A stretch of DNA of 64,000 nt. It comes from Kaustia mangrovi (GTDB lineage: Bacteria; Pseudomonadota; Alphaproteobacteria; Rhizobiales; Im1). Below, piece by piece: positions 43,205-52,880 of the stretch. Positions within the stretch are counted from its first letter, which is position 1. Every line of letters starts with the position of its first letter. The position numbers and the translations under genes were made by a program. The notes beneath the pieces are model-generated. The model saw nothing but the letters and a program-made list of their open reading frames with translations, did not search any database and was not told the DNA's origin. The stretch covers positions 744,001 to 808,000 of the forward strand of contig NZ_CP058214.1 of the NCBI RefSeq assembly GCF_015482775.1, written 5' to 3'.

Positions 43205-43822
43205 TCAGAGTGCTGTCCGATTGGCGATTCTGCGATACACATAGAGTTCTTCCCCCTCGGGCTCTCCGGCCCGGGGACACTGGACGAAACTCAACGACTT
43301 CAGAATCCGCAGGCCTGCCTCGGTGGCCGGCCGCGCATAGAGATCGGCGTGGCGATAACGCTCTGCCTGGAGCAGATCCATGATCCGGGGCAGCCCGGCG
43401 ATGGCCTTGCCCGCCGCGACGACGCCCCAGACATAGACCGCCGCCGGCTGTCCGCCGCTGTCCTCCAGATACTCGAGCTGGGGGTCGTGAGCATCGAGCG
43501 CGCCGGAGATCAGCGCCTCCAGGCCACGGGCATTCAGCATGAGCAGGGCGACGTAGCCGAAGGCCCGGAACGCCCCGTCGTCAGTCATGCGGCCGATCGC
43601 ATAGGCCGATTCCGGATTGTGCCGGACGATGCCGCGAACCACCTCGCGCGAGGCAATCGCACCGCCGAAATAGCGTTCCGCCAGATCGTAAAGGGGATCG
43701 AAATCTTCTTCCCTTAACTGGCGGACAATGACACCGGCAGGCATCGGCATCGCAGGCAGCAGATCGAGCTCCCGCGACGCACTCCGCGATATCCTATCCG
43801 TCAAGGTTTTCCCCGCACTCAT
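43205..43822 (-). CDS. Second GNAT-like protein of the cluster
   Basis: The protein is about 205 residues. IVRQLREEDFDPLYDLAERY is a GNAT start and FRAFGYVALLMLNARGLEAL a central strand. Near the C-terminus it has a helix with ARPATEAGLRILKSLSFVQC, the usual last strand region. The acetyl-CoA loop is weak, so activity is uncertain. A GTG at 43828, with GGGAG 5 nt upstream, may be the true start. It is the first gene of the operon and divergent from the LysR gene. Confidence 0.65.
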   Translation of the reverse strand: MSAGKTLTDRISRSASRELDLLPAMPMPAGVIVRQLREEDFDPLYDLAERYFGGAIASREVVRGIVRHNPESAYAIGRMTDDGAFRAFGYVALLMLNARGLEALISGALDAHDPQLEYLEDSGGQPAAVYVWGVVAAGKAIAGLPRIMDLLQAERYRHADLYARPATEAGLRILKSLSFVQCPRAGEPEGEELYVYRRIANRTAL

Positions 43823-43866
43823 CTCAGCCACAGCAACTCCCGGTGGCTGCAAAAACGCATCGCTGA

Positions 43867-43887
43867 ATATACATGCTTCGTACATAT
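43867..43887. promoter_or_regulatory. TACAT direct repeat in the LysR/GNAT divergent gap
   Basis: Two TACAT half-sites 6 bp apart lie in an AT-rich stretch between the divergent start codons (ATATACATGCTTCGTACATA). They may be part of the operator of the LysR protein or of the divergent promoters. Confidence 0.3.
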
Positions 43888-43975
43888 CGCATTAAGGGTT
43901 TCTTGACCCGTCAGCCATAGAGTGGGAGAAAACTCATGTTTCGCGTAGAAGGTAGCTCTTAATTGGAGGCTGACC

Positions 43976-45028
43976 GTGCCCAAAAAATTAGAGCGCCGTG
44001 ATGCAAATATCGAACAGGCTGCGGAAACGGCGCCCCCACCGGACTGGGACGACATCCGCCTGTTCGTGACGGCGGCGGAGGCGCGCAGCCTGCGCAAGGC
44101 GGCGGAGCGCCTGCGCATGAGTTCGTCGACCATCGTGCGGCGAATCGACAAGCTCGAATATGCGCTTCAGGCTCGACTGTTCGACCGCCTGCCCGACGGT
44201 GTGGAGCTCACCCCGGCGGGGCTTGCCATCCTGCAGCACGCCAAGCGCATGGAATCCTCCAGCTTCGAGCTGCAGCGGGCCGTGCAGGCGCGCGACACCA
44301 ATCCGACGGGGCTCGTGCGCGTGTCCATCACCGAGGGGCTCGGCACCTATTGGGTCGCCCCGCGGCTCGTGGAGCTGCAGCGCACCAATCCGAAGCTCGT
44401 CATCGAGCTCAAATGCGCCATGGAAAGCGCGGACGTGCTGCGCATGGAGGCGGATATCGCCGTCCAGTTCACCCGTCCGACCAACCCCGACCTCAAGGTC
44501 ACCAAGCTCGGGCGCCTGCACGTCTATCCCTTCGCCTCGAAGGAATATATCGCCACCTACGGCATGCCGCGCTCGCGCGAGGACATCCTGAACCACCGGC
44601 TGATCGACCAGTATGCCCCGCAGCTGGAGGAAGGCGTCGCCGCGCGGTTCCTGGGCATCCGCAATCCGGAAGGCATTGTCGGCATGCGCACCAATGCGAG
44701 CACGGCGCACTACCACGCCGTGGAGAAGGGGGCGGGCATTGGTGGGCTCGCCACCTATGCGGCCGTGCTGTCGGACGATCTCGTGGCGATCGATGTGGGC
44801 TTCCACCACCATGTCGACATCTGGATGACCTATCACCCCGATGTGCGCCAGTCGACGCGCGTCTCCATCATGATCGACTGGTTGAAGGAAACCTTCTCGC
44901 CGCAGCGTTTCCCGTGGTTCCGCGACGAGTTCATCCATCCGCGCGAGTTGCGCAAGCTGCCGGCCGATTCCTGGAAGATCAACCTCGTCAACACCCAGCC
45001 GACGATCTTCGACACCGACGAGCCGTGA
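43976..45028 (+). CDS. LysR-family transcriptional regulator
   Basis: The 350-residue protein has a winged HTH at about residues 25-85 (DIRLFVTAAEARSLRKAAER, SSSTIVRRIDKLEYALQARL, FDRLPDGVELTPAG) and a LysR substrate-binding domain to about residue 300. It is about 50 residues longer than average, with an extra N-terminal 20 residues and a C-terminal tail (RKLPADSWKINLVNTQPTIF). The GTG start at 43976 has GGAGG 6 nt upstream. It is divergent from the GNAT/GNAT/hydrolase operon and is its probable regulator. Confidence 0.92.
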   Translation: MPKKLERRDANIEQAAETAPPPDWDDIRLFVTAAEARSLRKAAERLRMSSSTIVRRIDKLEYALQARLFDRLPDGVELTPAGLAILQHAKRMESSSFELQRAVQARDTNPTGLVRVSITEGLGTYWVAPRLVELQRTNPKLVIELKCAMESADVLRMEADIAVQFTRPTNPDLKVTKLGRLHVYPFASKEYIATYGMPRSREDILNHRLIDQYAPQLEEGVAARFLGIRNPEGIVGMRTNASTAHYHAVEKGAGIGGLATYAAVLSDDLVAIDVGFHHHVDIWMTYHPDVRQSTRVSIMIDWLKETFSPQRFPWFRDEFIHPRELRKLPADSWKINLVNTQPTIFDTDEP

Positions 45029-45052
45029 TCGTCGCCTGTCCCGTCCATCTCC

Positions 45053-45122
45053 GTCATTCCCGCGAAAGCGGGAATCCATAAGCGGCGTCAAGGAGATGGT
45101 TTCCCGCGTCCGCGGGAATGAC
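45053..45122. repeat. Paired palindromic repeat element (copy 3)
   Basis: The left hairpin ATTCCCGC-GAAA-GCGGGAAT (45056-45075) is identical to the one in copy 1. The right hairpin (45101-45118) is TTCCCGCG-TC-CGCGGGAA. The outer ends GTCATTCC and GGAATGAC are the same as in copy 1. The rest of the 173-bp gap shows nothing clear. Confidence 0.85.
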
Positions 45123-45201
45123 GACCGTCAAAAGCCGCCCTCCCCCACGAGATTCCCTGGAATTTGTGCCGGGATGAGCGGTGCAAAATCACGATAGCGG
45201 A

Positions 45202-45810
45202 TCAGGCACGGCGATTGGGATCCGGTTCGGGCCCCTCCTCCTCGGCGCCGTCCGCCGAGGACTCGCCCGCCTGGTCCCGCTCCTCCCCGTCGACAGACGC
45301 GACAGCCTCGTCATCCTGAGAAGCAGCCGCCGCCCCGGGCGCCTCCTCCTCCGGCTCCTCCGGCTCTTCGGACTCCTCGGGTGCATAGCCACACCCAGGC
45401 ATCCAGGCACTCTTCAAGGTCTCAACGACGGTCGCCTTGTCGGTGAAGTCGGTGTCGTAATCGTTGAGCCCATCGCGGATGGCGAAGAGCGGATCGGTGG
45501 TCCACAGCTTGCGCAGCGCACGGCGCTTCAGCTCCGCCGGCACCTTCTTGTGGAGGAAGCGGGTGAAATCGTCCTCATGGGTCAGCGCGTCGATATCGAC
45601 CTCCTCGAGCTCGCGCACCATCGCCTCTTCCTCCGGCGTCAGCGCCTCGCCGGTTCCCTCCCCATCCTGCCCGGACACGTCCGGAGCGGTCCCGGCTTCG
45701 GCCGGCGTTCCGGATTCGTCGGGGGAGACGGGCGCATCGCGATCCTCGTCGCGCTCCTCCTTGAGCTTGCGCCGCGACCAGCGCGCTATGAAGGTCTCAT
45801 CCCTCGCCAT
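45202..45810 (-). CDS. DUF3306 domain protein
   Basis: The 202-residue acidic protein starts with the DUF3306 pattern MARDETFIARWSRRKLKEER. An acidic linker is followed by the conserved core FLHKKVPAELKRRALRKLWT, then TTDPLFAIRDGLNDYDTDFT. The C-terminal 70 residues are Glu/Ser/Pro-rich and probably disordered. The family usually lies beside DUF3305 and a ferredoxin in gene sets linked to formate dehydrogenase maturation or electron transfer; its role is not known. It overlaps DUF3305 by 14 bp. Confidence 0.9.
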   Translation of the reverse strand: MARDETFIARWSRRKLKEERDEDRDAPVSPDESGTPAEAGTAPDVSGQDGEGTGEALTPEEEAMVRELEEVDIDALTHEDDFTRFLHKKVPAELKRRALRKLWTTDPLFAIRDGLNDYDTDFTDKATVVETLKSAWMPGCGYAPEESEEPEEPEEEAPGAAAASQDDEAVASVDGEERDQAGESSADGAEEEGPEPDPNRRA

Positions 45811-46363
45811 GGTGTCCACCCTCGCCGCCACGGGCGCGGCGCATGCGTTCGCGCAGCTCCACGAGCGGCTCCTGACCGAATTTGTGCTCCTCCACATCCA
45901 CCCTGTCGCGCTTGCGCTTCACGAAGGGTTGCTCGTGATGATGGGCGGCCACGAACGCCTCCAACCACAGGCCGACATCGGGCGGCATGTCCACGCGTGC
46001 GACATCCTCCTCGCCGGAATCGAGATAATCCTGCGCCTCGTAGGCGCTGGCGGTGAGCCGCGCGACCGTGAAGGGCGCACCGCCCGACGCCTCCTCGTTG
46101 CGGCGCATGATCACGAAGACGGACGGGTGCGGGGCGTTCAGATTGTAGAGATAGGCCTCCGTGTCCGACCGGTGCACGGTCAGCGGCAGGGTCGCGGCGT
46201 GATACTGCACGGTCTCCGCGCCCTCGCGCAGCACCGTCCAGTCCGGCCTGTCCGGTGCACCGGCGATGACCGCGACGGCCTTCCATTCCTCGTCCGCCCA
46301 GGGATGGTCGATCCTGCGCTTCTCGACCACGACCCCGAGAGCGATGGTGTCAGCGGTCGTCAT
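45797..46363 (-). CDS. DUF3305 domain protein
   Basis: The 188-residue protein has the DUF3305 features IALGVVVEKRRIDHPWADEE and WKAVAVIAGAP near the start, then HRSDTEAYLYNLNAPHPSVF and VIMRRNE. The C-terminus is basic. The ATG at 46363, with GGAGG 5 nt upstream, was preferred over in-frame ATGs at 46378 and 46417. It is divergent from the ferredoxin gene, with which the family usually travels. Confidence 0.88.
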   Translation of the reverse strand: MTTADTIALGVVVEKRRIDHPWADEEWKAVAVIAGAPDRPDWTVLREGAETVQYHAATLPLTVHRSDTEAYLYNLNAPHPSVFVIMRRNEEASGGAPFTVARLTASAYEAQDYLDSGEEDVARVDMPPDVGLWLEAFVAAHHHEQPFVKRKRDRVDVEEHKFGQEPLVELRERMRRARGGEGGHHGEG

Positions 46364-46582
46364 GCCATCCTCCGCCATGCCCCGATCATAGAGCATCATG
46401 GCGAAAACTGTCTGCACTTTTCGGTATCGCGCACGAGCCGTGGGACGCGATCGACGGGCAAGTCCGGGCCCTTCCGACCATGATGTGGAATCCGGTTTGC
46501 CTTTGGCGTCCGAAACCTTAGAGTCGTTCCAGTTCTAATGATCGGCCGGCGGCACCGGGGGCCGGCAGGAGCCTGGACGGAC

Positions 46583-48661
46583 ATGAAACTCAAGGGCAGG
46601 CAGGTGCTGCTGTGCAATTGCGAGCGCACCATGGCGCTCGATCCGGCAAAGCTCGCCAGGGCGCTCGGCTCGGACGAGCCCCCGACCATCCACAGCCATC
46701 TCTGCCGCAGCGAGGCCGCGCGCTATTCGGCAGCACTCGAGGACGGCGAGCCGCTGCTCGTCGCCTGCACGCAGGAGGCCCCCCTGTTCCGCGAGCTCGC
46801 GGCGGAGGCCGGGCATGAGGGCGAGCTCCATTTTGCCAATATCCGCGAGCGCGCCGGCTGGACGGGGGACAAGGCCGACCTCTCCGCGAAGATCGCCGCA
46901 TTGCTCGGCGAGGCCGCCCTCGAGATCGAGCCCGCCGGCACCACGACCCTCTCCTCCGACGGCATATGCCTCGTCTATGGCCGCGGACAGGAGGCCCTGG
47001 ACGCGGCGACGAAGCTGCAGGGCCGGCTCAATGTCTCCCTGCTCCTCGCCGACGACGACGGCATCGTGCCGCCGCACAGGGCGGAGGTAGCGATCCACAA
47101 GGGCCGCATCGTCGCCGCGGAGGGTCATTTCGGCGCCTTCTCCGTCACGGTGAAGGACTATGCGCCCGTGATCCCCTCCTCGCGCGCCGGCCTCGACTTC
47201 GCCATGGCGAGGCAGGAGGCGCACGCCGAGTGCAGCCTGATCCTCGACCTCACCGGCGGGACACCGCTCTTCCCCTCCGCGGAACGCCGCGACGGCTATC
47301 TCCGCGCCGACCCGCGCGACCCGGCCGCCATCGCCACGGCCCTGTTCGACATCTGCGACCTCGTCGGCGAGTTCGAGAAGCCGCTCTATGTCCATTACGA
47401 TGCCGATCTGTGCGCCCATTCCCGCAACGGGCAGACAGGCTGTACGCGCTGCCTGGACAATTGCCCCGCCTCCGCGATCTCGCCCAATGGCGACGAGGTC
47501 GCGATCGACCCGGCGCTGTGCGGCGGCTGCGGCGTGTGCGCGAGCGTGTGCCCGACGGGTGCGGCTTCCTACCGACTGCCCCGACGCGAGGACCTGCTGA
47601 AGCGCATTCGCACCCTCGTCGACACCTATCTCGGCGCGGGCGGGACCGATCCCGTCCTCCTTGTCCATGACGGCCGCCATGGCGAGGAGATGCTCTCCGC
47701 GCTCGCCCGCTTCGGGCGCGGCCTGCCGGCCCATGTGCTGCCGCTCGCGGTCAACGAGACGACGCAGATCGGGCATGAGGCCATGGCCGTCGCGCTCGCC
47801 GCCGGCGCCCGAGCCGTCCTGCTTCTCGCCGACCCCCGGCACCCGGAAGAGCTGGAGGGACTTCGCGCGGAGGCCCGCCTCGTCAACGCGCTCATGGCCG
47901 GCATGGGCCATGGCGGGCATGACAGGGCGGAGATCGTCGCGGAGACCGACCCCGATGCAGTCGAGGCCGTCGTCTGGCGGCCGCGCGACGGGACGGGTCC
48001 CGCGCCGCACGCCTTCGTGCCCTCCGGCCTCAAGCGCGAGGCCGCCCGCATGGCGCTGACCGCGCTCAACGAGGGGGCACCGGAGCCCGCCACGCTTCTC
48101 GCCCTGCCCGACGGCGCGCCCTATGGGCGGATCTCGGTCGACACCGATGGCTGCACCATGTGCCTCGCCTGTGTCAGCGCCTGTCCTACGGGTGCGCTGA
48201 AGGACAATCCCGACCGTCCGGAGCTGCGTTTCGTGGAGCAGGCCTGCGTCCAGTGCGGCCTGTGCCGCAGGACCTGTCCCGAACAGGTCATCGCGCTCGA
48301 GCCGCGCTACAATTTCACACCCGGCGTCATGGAACCCGTCCTCCTCAACGAGGAGGAGCCCTTCACCTGCATCCGCTGCGGCAAGCCCTTCGGCACGAAG
48401 AGTGCGGTGGAGCGCATCGCCGCAACGCTTGCCGGCAAGCACAGCATGTTCCGCAGCGAGGAGGCCGCCCGGCTGATCCGCATGTGCGACGACTGCCGGA
48501 TCGAGGCCCAGGCCGAAGGCGGCCGCGACCCCTTCGCCATGGGCGAGCGCCCGCGCGTGCGCACCACGCAGGACTATCTCGACGAGGCCGAAGCGGAGAA
48601 GGCAGAGAAGACGAAGACGGCGGGCAGGCGCTCCGCCGACGACTTCCTCATCGACAAGTAG
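46583..48661 (+). CDS. Multi-cluster 4Fe-4S ferredoxin-like protein
   Basis: The 692-residue protein has four 4Fe-4S motifs in two pairs: CTRCLDNCP (about residue 287) with CGGCGVCASVCP (about 313), and CTMCLACVSACP (about 524) with CVQCGLCRRTCP (about 555). Further cysteines (CIRCG and CDDC) lie near the C-terminus. The N-terminal region (VLLCNCERTMALD) resembles an HdrA/CoxF-like electron-transfer part. It is the typical partner of DUF3305/DUF3306 and is thought to serve formate dehydrogenase or a similar molybdo-enzyme, but no such enzyme is encoded in the window. The start was set at the ATG before KLKGRQV; 46538 is an alternative. Confidence 0.88.
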   Translation: MKLKGRQVLLCNCERTMALDPAKLARALGSDEPPTIHSHLCRSEAARYSAALEDGEPLLVACTQEAPLFRELAAEAGHEGELHFANIRERAGWTGDKADLSAKIAALLGEAALEIEPAGTTTLSSDGICLVYGRGQEALDAATKLQGRLNVSLLLADDDGIVPPHRAEVAIHKGRIVAAEGHFGAFSVTVKDYAPVIPSSRAGLDFAMARQEAHAECSLILDLTGGTPLFPSAERRDGYLRADPRDPAAIATALFDICDLVGEFEKPLYVHYDADLCAHSRNGQTGCTRCLDNCPASAISPNGDEVAIDPALCGGCGVCASVCPTGAASYRLPRREDLLKRIRTLVDTYLGAGGTDPVLLVHDGRHGEEMLSALARFGRGLPAHVLPLAVNETTQIGHEAMAVALAAGARAVLLLADPRHPEELEGLRAEARLVNALMAGMGHGGHDRAEIVAETDPDAVEAVVWRPRDGTGPAPHAFVPSGLKREAARMALTALNEGAPEPATLLALPDGAPYGRISVDTDGCTMCLACVSACPTGALKDNPDRPELRFVEQACVQCGLCRRTCPEQVIALEPRYNFTPGVMEPVLLNEEEPFTCIRCGKPFGTKSAVERIAATLAGKHSMFRSEEAARLIRMCDDCRIEAQAEGGRDPFAMGERPRVRTTQDYLDEAEAEKAEKTKTAGRRSADDFLIDK

Positions 48662-48696
48662 CCGCCGCCCGCCGGAGACGCGTCGACACGTCCGCC

Positions 48697-50089
48697 CTAC
48701 CCCGCCAGTGCGCCCAGAACGCGGGCCCAGCTACGCATGCCGCGATGGAAGCTCGCCATGTCGTATTTCTCGTTCGGGCTGTGGATGCCGTCGTCGGAGA
48801 GCCCGAAGCCGATCAGGATGCTGTCCATGCCGAGCCTTGAGCGGAACGCGCCGACAATCGGGATGGAACCGCCGCAGCCCATCATGACCGCGGGCTTCGA
48901 GAACTCGTCCTTCAGTGCCCCGGCGGCGGCGGAGAGATAGGCATTGTCGGTTGGGATCTCGATGGCCGGGCTTCCGCCATGGGCGACGAATTCCACCGCG
49001 CAGTCGGCCGGCAGCCTCTCGCGCACGAAGGCGCGGAAGCCGTCGCGCACCTTCTGCGGATCCTGGCCGGACACCAGGCGGAAGGAGATCTTGGCCGACG
49101 CCCGCGACGGGATCACGGTCTTCGTCCCTTCCCCGTATAGCCGCCGATAATGCCGTTGATATCGCAGGTCGGCCGCGACCAGAGCTGCTCGAGCACGGAG
49201 CGCCCCTCCTCGCCGGCCGGCACGGAGAGGCCGACATCTCCGAGGAAATCCTTTTCCGAGAAGTCGAGCGCGTCCCACTGGGCCTTGATCGCGTCGGGAA
49301 GCGGCGCGACGTCGTCGTAGAAGCCCGGAACGGCGACACGCCCGCGATCGTCGTGCAGCTCGCCCAGAATGCGCGTGAGCACACGGATCGGATTGCGCGC
49401 CGCGCCGCCATAGAGCCCCGAATGAAGATCGATCGAGGGGCCGGTGACGATCACCTCCTCATGCACCAGCCCGCGCAGCCGTGTGGTGATGGCGGGTGTC
49501 TCCGGGTCCCACATATTGGTGTCGCAGACGAGCGCGATATCGTGGGTCAATTCGGCCGCATTGGCCTCCAGGAACGGGGCGAGGCTCGGGCTGCCGGTCT
49601 CCTCCTCGCCCTCTAGAAGCACCGTGACCGCGACCGGCAGGCGCCCTTGCGCGCCGATCCAGGCGCGCGCGGCCTCCAGGAAGGTCATGAGCTGGCCCTT
49701 GTCGTCCTCCGCCCCGCGCGCGACGATCTGCTCGCGCCCGTTCGCGCCCTTGACGCGCTGCGGCTCGAATGGCGGGCTCTTCCACTCCTCCAGCGGGTCG
49801 GGCGGCTGGACGTCGTAATGGCCGTAGAACAGCACATGCGGCGCCGTCTCCGGCACGTCGTCGGGAACATAGTGGGCCACCACCATCGGATGGCCGCCGG
49901 TCGGGCGCACCGACGCGTCGAAGCCGAGGGCCTCGAGCTCCCCTTCAGCCATTCCGCCGCCCGGACGCATTCCCCGGCGAACGCCGGGTCGGTCGACACG
50001 CTGGGAATTTTGAGAAGCGTGACCAGACGCTCAACACTTTGCTCAAGATTTTCGTCTATGTGGGAGAGAACACGCGGCAGATCGGCCAT
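48697..50089 (-). pseudogene. M20-family dipeptidase, split by two apparent frameshifts
   Basis: Three reading frames together give one M20 metallopeptidase of about 464 residues. The N-terminal piece is MADLPRVLSHIDENLEQSVE to ECVRAAEWLKG. The middle piece has the metal sites VLFYGHYDVQPPDP, ARGAEDDKGQ, LEGEEETGSPS and VCDTNMW. The C-terminal piece starts at GEGTKTVIPSRASAKISFRL and ends SPNEKYDMASFH. The breaks are at CCCC runs at 49940-49943 and 49131-49134 (plus strand); adding one base to each restores the family sequence exactly (AEWLKGELEALGF and GGYTGEGTKTVIP). This is either a recent pseudogene or a consensus error; the intact motifs favour error. Confidence 0.85.
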
Positions 50090-50206
50090 TTTTTGGTACC
50101 TGGCAGTGAAATGGTGTATGGCGGGGCCGAGTGAGGAGCAACGAAGGCACCCCGCCGGCGCGATAGTGTCAGGCAAGCAGCAGCGGGGCAAGGGGCTCAG
50201 AGGGCC

Positions 50207-51753
50207 GTGGCACAGCTAACGCTTGCACGCGACAGTCTTCAGGTTCACGAACCGTCCGCTGGATGGTCGTCTTGGCTCGTGCGCCAGGGCTACCAGCATC
50301 TCAAGGTGCTGCGCACCCAGGTAAACCTCTATTATTTCTGGGAAAAGCGCTGGTTCTTCATCGCGCTCGCCATCGGGGCCGTCCTCCTGTCGCTGCCCCA
50401 GCCGGAGGGTCTGTCGCGCGCCGGCATGATCATGCTGTCCATGTCGGCGGTGGTGACGATCCTGTTCATCACGCAGCCGGTGCCGCTGCCCGCCGTGGCA
50501 CTGCTCATCATCATCGGCCAGGTCCTTCTCGTGGGTGTCGATTCGACCCAGGTGGCGAAGAACCTGATGACCGATTCCGTGCTGTTCATCATGGGCTCGC
50601 TCATGCTGGCGGTCGCGGTGGTGTCGCAGAAGCTCGACAAGCGCATCGCCTGGTTCATCGTCCAGTTCACGGGCACACGCACCTTCAATGTCTGCTTCGG
50701 GATCTCGGCGGTCTGCGGCCTGCTCGCCTCCTTCATCGGCGAGCATACGGTGGCCGCCATGATGCTGCCGGTGGGCATCACGCTGATCTCGCTCACCTCG
50801 CAGAACCCCGCGCGGATCAAGAACCTCGCGGCCCTCATCCTGTTCTCCATCGTGTTCGGCTGCACGACCGCCGGCATCGGCACGCCCTCGGGCGGCGCGC
50901 GCAACGCCATCATGATCGGCTACTGGCAGGAGTTCTTCTACAATCCGGCGGTGCGCAACACCGACCGCTACCTCGTCGACTATGCGACCTGGATGCTCTA
51001 CGGCTATCCCCTGTTTCTCGCCCAGCTCCTGTTCGTCACGCCGATCCTCTATTTCACCTTCAGGCCGGAACGGAAGGACCTCGCGCGCGCCATCGCCAAG
51101 CTGCGCATGCAGATCCAGATGGACGGGCCGATGACCCCGGACAACTGGCTGACCATCGTGCTCTTCGGGCTCATCATGCTCGGCTGGATCACCCTGTCGC
51201 AGGATATCGGCATGGGAACGGTCGCTCTGATCGGGACCACCGCCTTCCTGGTCACCGGTCTCGTGCGCTGGGAGGACATCAATTCCGGCGTCAACTGGGG
51301 CGTGGTGCTGCTCTATGCGGCGGCCATCTCGCTCGGCGTGGAGATGAAGGTGACGGGCGCGGCCGAATGGGTCGCCAACAGCGTGCTGGATATCTTCGCG
51401 CCGCTCGGGCTGAGCCACGGCCTCGGGCTGCTTGCCGGCGTGGCGTTGCTCACCGCAGGCGTGGCCAACACCATGGCGCCGGGCGCGGCGGTCGCCGTGC
51501 TCGGCCCATCGTTCTGAAGATGGCGGCCGCCTCGGGCGAGGACCCGCTGGTGGTCGGCTTCATCACCGCCTTCGCGTCGGCGACCGCCTATCTGGCCGTG
51601 GCGAGCTCGCCCGCCTCCACCATCGTCTTCTCCTCCGGCTATCTCAAGATCGGGGATTTCCTCAAGGTGGGCTGGCGCATGGCGATCACCTCGCTCACCC
51701 TGCTCCTGCTGCTGTCCCACTTCCTCTGGCCTCACTTTTCCGATTGGCGTTAG
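50207..51753 (+). pseudogene. SLC13/DASS-type anion permease, split by one apparent frameshift
   Basis: The first frame (50207-51517) encodes 436 residues with about ten helices. The last 80 residues, ending in LLSHFLWPHFSDWR, continue in another frame after GGCCC at 51503-51507. Adding one base gives VAVLGPIVLKMAAASGEDPL, as expected for the family, and about 515 residues in all. The first substrate/sodium motif, usually SNT, is EHT (IGEHTVAAMMLPVG); the second is ANT (VANTMAPGAAVAV). The substrate is probably a di- or tricarboxylate or an inorganic oxyanion. A universal stress protein gene follows after 36 bp. Confidence 0.82.
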
Positions 51754-51789
51754 GATCGGCTGTGACTGGCACGAACGGGACCGGGTGAG

Positions 51790-52842
51790 ATGCTGTCGAT
51801 CTTCAAACGGCGCAATGCGGACGAGAAGCCGCAGAAGCCCGCCGCCGCGAAGGCGAGCCCGCATGAGCGCGAGGCGGAGCGCACTCTCGGCGAGCTGCGC
51901 GAGCGCCGGCGCAAGCGCTTCCGTATCCTCGCCTGCATCGACGGCACCGACGAGGCGCTGGAAAATGTCCGCTTCGCCGCGCGGCTCGGCGCGAGCGACG
52001 AGTGCGACATCATCCTGCTCTATGTCCGCCCCATCGATCACGGCCTCGCTTCCGGCGGGCTGCAGGTCCGCGTGGCACGCCAGAACATGCTCGACTGGGG
52101 CATCGAGCTGCCGGGCGTGCGCGATCTCAGAAAGGCCGTGGAGGTCCTCAAGGAAGAGGGTATCTCGCCCGACGAATGGCCGATCAGCTCCGCCCATACC
52201 GATGTGTGGGGCGACCCGCTCGGCGACAACAAGATCGAGTACCAGCAGGAGGAGAGCGGTCGCAGCGTCGTCCTGAAGCTCAAGACGGCGCCGGATCCGG
52301 CAAGCGGCATTCTCGACCAATACGAGCTCGGTCCCTACAACCTCATCATCGTCGGCGAGCCGAGCCGCTGGCGCGGCGAGTTCAAGTCGGTCTTCGATGC
52401 CGGCGTCGTGCAGAAGGTGACCATGCTCGCCCCCTGCTCCGTGCTCGTCGTGCGCAAGGGCAGCCTGTCGAAGAGCGGCTTCTTCATCTGTACGGACGGC
52501 ACCGCGCGCTCGCTCAACACGGTCAAGCGTGCCGCCGTGCTCGCCCACACGGTGGACAGCCCGATCACGCTCTATTCCGCCGCCCGCGAGCTCAAGGGCC
52601 GCGCGGCGGCGCGCGAGAATGTGGAGAACGCCAAGGCGATCCTGACGCGCATGGGAATAGAGGTCGACCGCACCCGCGTCGGCATCGGCGAGCCCGCCGA
52701 GCAGATCATCCGACACGGCTCCGGCCATCAGGTCATCGTCGTCTCCGACGAGGGCCGCTCCCGCTTCGAACGCATCTTCAAGGGCTCCGTCGCCTACGCC
52801 GTCGTCCGCGGCGCCCGTACCTCCGTGCTCAATGTGCGCTGA
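51790..52842 (+). CDS. Tandem universal stress protein (two USP domains)
   Basis: This 350-residue protein has two UspA folds. The first (from about residue 44) is RFRILACIDGTDEALENVRF and includes a long insertion. The second begins near residue 234 with SGFFICTDGTARSLNTVKRA and ends with VIVVSDEGRSRFERIFKGSV and AYAVVRGARTSVLNV. The classic ATP motif G-2x-G-9x-G is only partly kept. Placement after an SLC13 permease suggests a regulatory or nucleotide-sensing role for transport; the first 40 residues are basic and probably disordered. Confidence 0.85.
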   Translation: MLSIFKRRNADEKPQKPAAAKASPHEREAERTLGELRERRRKRFRILACIDGTDEALENVRFAARLGASDECDIILLYVRPIDHGLASGGLQVRVARQNMLDWGIELPGVRDLRKAVEVLKEEGISPDEWPISSAHTDVWGDPLGDNKIEYQQEESGRSVVLKLKTAPDPASGILDQYELGPYNLIIVGEPSRWRGEFKSVFDAGVVQKVTMLAPCSVLVVRKGSLSKSGFFICTDGTARSLNTVKRAAVLAHTVDSPITLYSAARELKGRAAARENVENAKAILTRMGIEVDRTRVGIGEPAEQIIRHGSGHQVIVVSDEGRSRFERIFKGSVAYAVVRGARTSVLNVR

Positions 52843-52880
52843 CGCCGCAAGGCCCAGGCGAGCGACAAAACACACCGCTC

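Noticed and set aside
43904-43915. TTGACCCGTCAG as an FNR-type box before the LysR gene
   Set aside because: The half-sites are one base too close and the right half lacks CAA.
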